64,000 nt of DNA from DASUAS01 sp963750045 (GTDB lineage Bacteria > Actinomycetota > Acidimicrobiia > IMCC26256 > DASPTH01). Below the pieces are notes generated by a model. It saw only the letters and a program-made list of their open reading frames with translations, did no database searches and had not been told where the DNA came from. Below, in pieces: positions 63,316 to 64,000 of this stretch (position 1 is its first letter; every line of letters begins with the position of its first letter). The stretch lies in NCBI GenBank assembly GCA_963750045.1, contig CAVVPD010000007.1, positions 434,001 to 498,000 of the forward strand. The letters run 5' to 3'. A program made the translations under genes and the position numbers.

Positions 63316-64000
63316 TCAGGCCAGGAAGCCTTCGTAGTTGCGCATCATCAGCTGGCTGTCGATCTGCTTCATCGTCTCCAACGCCACACCGACGGTGATG
63401 AGCAGCGCGGTGCCGCCGAACGGGAACTGGCTGATGTCCCACAACGCGAACACGAGCAACGGGAAGACCGCGATGGTCGCCAGGAACAGCGATCCGGGCA
63501 GGGTGATGCGGTTCAGCACCTTGGCGAGGTAGCGCTCCGTAGGCGGCCCCGGGCGGATGCCGGGGATGAAGCCACCCTGCTTGCGGATGATGTCGGCCTG
63601 TTGTGCCGGATTGAACGCGATCGCCGTGTAGAAGTACGCGAAGAAGATGATCAGCACGGTGTAGAAGCCGATGTACCACCAACCCTGGTGGTTGACGAGG
63701 TTGTCGTTGATCCACCTCTGGCCCGCGGTGAAGTTGTCTCCCAACGCCGATGCGATCAACGCGGGGAACGACAGGATCGAGCTCGCGAAGATCACCGGGA
63801 TCACGCCCGACTGGTTGACCTTCAGCGGGATGTAGGTGCTCTGCCCGCCGTACATGCGGCGGCCCACGACGCGTTTCGCGAATTGCACAGGGATCCGGCG
63901 CTGCCCCGACTCCACGAAGACGATGGCCACGATCATGCCGATGCCGATGATGATGATCGTGACGAACTGGATCTTGCTGCCGTCGCTCCAGATCGCGCCG
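63316..64000 (-). CDS. secY: protein translocase subunit SecY, C-terminal part (5' end outside window)
   Basis: The last about 228 residues of SecY, the membrane channel of Sec secretion, are visible; the start lies beyond 64000. Membrane helices and loops are typical: VTIIIIGIGMIVAIVFVESG, RRIPVQFAKRVVGRRMYGGQ, YIPLKVNQSGVIPVIFASSI, LIIFFAYFYTAIAFNPAQQA and IRKQGGFIPGIRPGPPTERY. It ends TMKQIDSQLMMRNYEGFLA. It begins the secY-adk-map-infA order seen in most actinomycetes. Confidence 0.97.
   Translation of the reverse strand, partial: GAIWSDGSKIQFVTIIIIGIGMIVAIVFVESGQRRIPVQFAKRVVGRRMYGGQSTYIPLKVNQSGVIPVIFASSILSFPALIASALGDNFTAGQRWINDNLVNHQGWWYIGFYTVLIIFFAYFYTAIAFNPAQQADIIRKQGGFIPGIRPGPPTERYLAKVLNRITLPGSLFLATIAVFPLLVFALWDISQFPFGGTALLITVGVALETMKQIDSQLMMRNYEGFLA

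Overview
The window reads as a GC-rich (visually about 70%) chromosomal segment of an actinomycete, most likely of the Acidimicrobiia type. This rests on family content: DUF3039 and DUF3817 proteins, a GuaB3 protein, a luciferase-like (F420-type) oxidoreductase, monomeric isocitrate dehydrogenase, CIRCE-controlled groES, many GTG starts and many 4-nt GTGA/ATGA or 1-nt TGATG gene overlaps. The taxonomic call is inference. I see no rRNA, tRNA, CRISPR array, phage or insertion sequence, so this is core chromosome with some accessory genes.

Layout. 1-2.8 kb: end of a RecB/AddA-type helicase-nuclease, two small actinobacterial proteins and a luciferase-like oxidoreductase. 2.9-5.0 kb: a sulfur-type operon (SQR-like flavoprotein, TusE/DsrC-like, DsrE-like). 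5.0-11.4 kb: mltG, an HD hydrolase, a secreted tandem-repeat protein, an acyl-CoA synthetase, a diguanylate cyclase and a membrane partner. 11.5-14.3 kb: metallo-beta-lactamase/rhodanese protein and a ferric-reductase-like membrane protein behind a CRP-like site. 14.3-19.0 kb: glpD, an alkyl-DHAP-synthase-like flavoprotein and a secreted TAP-type hydrolase. 19.0-31.3 kb: central metabolism (mdh, icd, folD, purN-purH, sucCD) and small membrane proteins. 31.3-39.5 kb: pcrA, class I aldolase, guaA, guaB3, Nudix, groES. 39.6-53.7 kb: a long minus-strand run from rplM-rpsI through glmM, an oversized GlmS-like protein, acpS, nnrD, alr, hydrolases, uracil-DNA glycosylase, tsaE, tsaB, rimI and tsaD. 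53.9-57.7 kb: a sugar-dehydrogenase-like lipoprotein, an apparently circularly permuted phosphodiesterase and a ferritin-VIT1 transporter. 57.8-64 kb: the secY-adk-map-infA-rpmJ-rpsM-rpsK-rpsD-rpoA-rplQ-truA ribosomal run.

Two features colour the annotation. First, about two dozen apparent frameshifts break 13 otherwise well-conserved genes, mostly in GC-rich runs and worst in sucD (seven). Because the protein sequence stays conserved in each piece, I read these as consensus errors, not gene decay, and I give one feature spanning each broken gene. Second, the most unusual biology I can support is: (a) the phosphodiesterase at 55.1-56.6 kb, whose C-terminal catalytic-core segment lies in front of its N-terminal segment; (b) the roughly 1,140-residue GlmS-like protein with an insertion inside its glutaminase domain and a long C-terminal extension; (c) in-frame and intergenic micro-repeats at 17.6 and 28.6 kb that share a core; and (d) an infA whose only plausible start codon is CTG.
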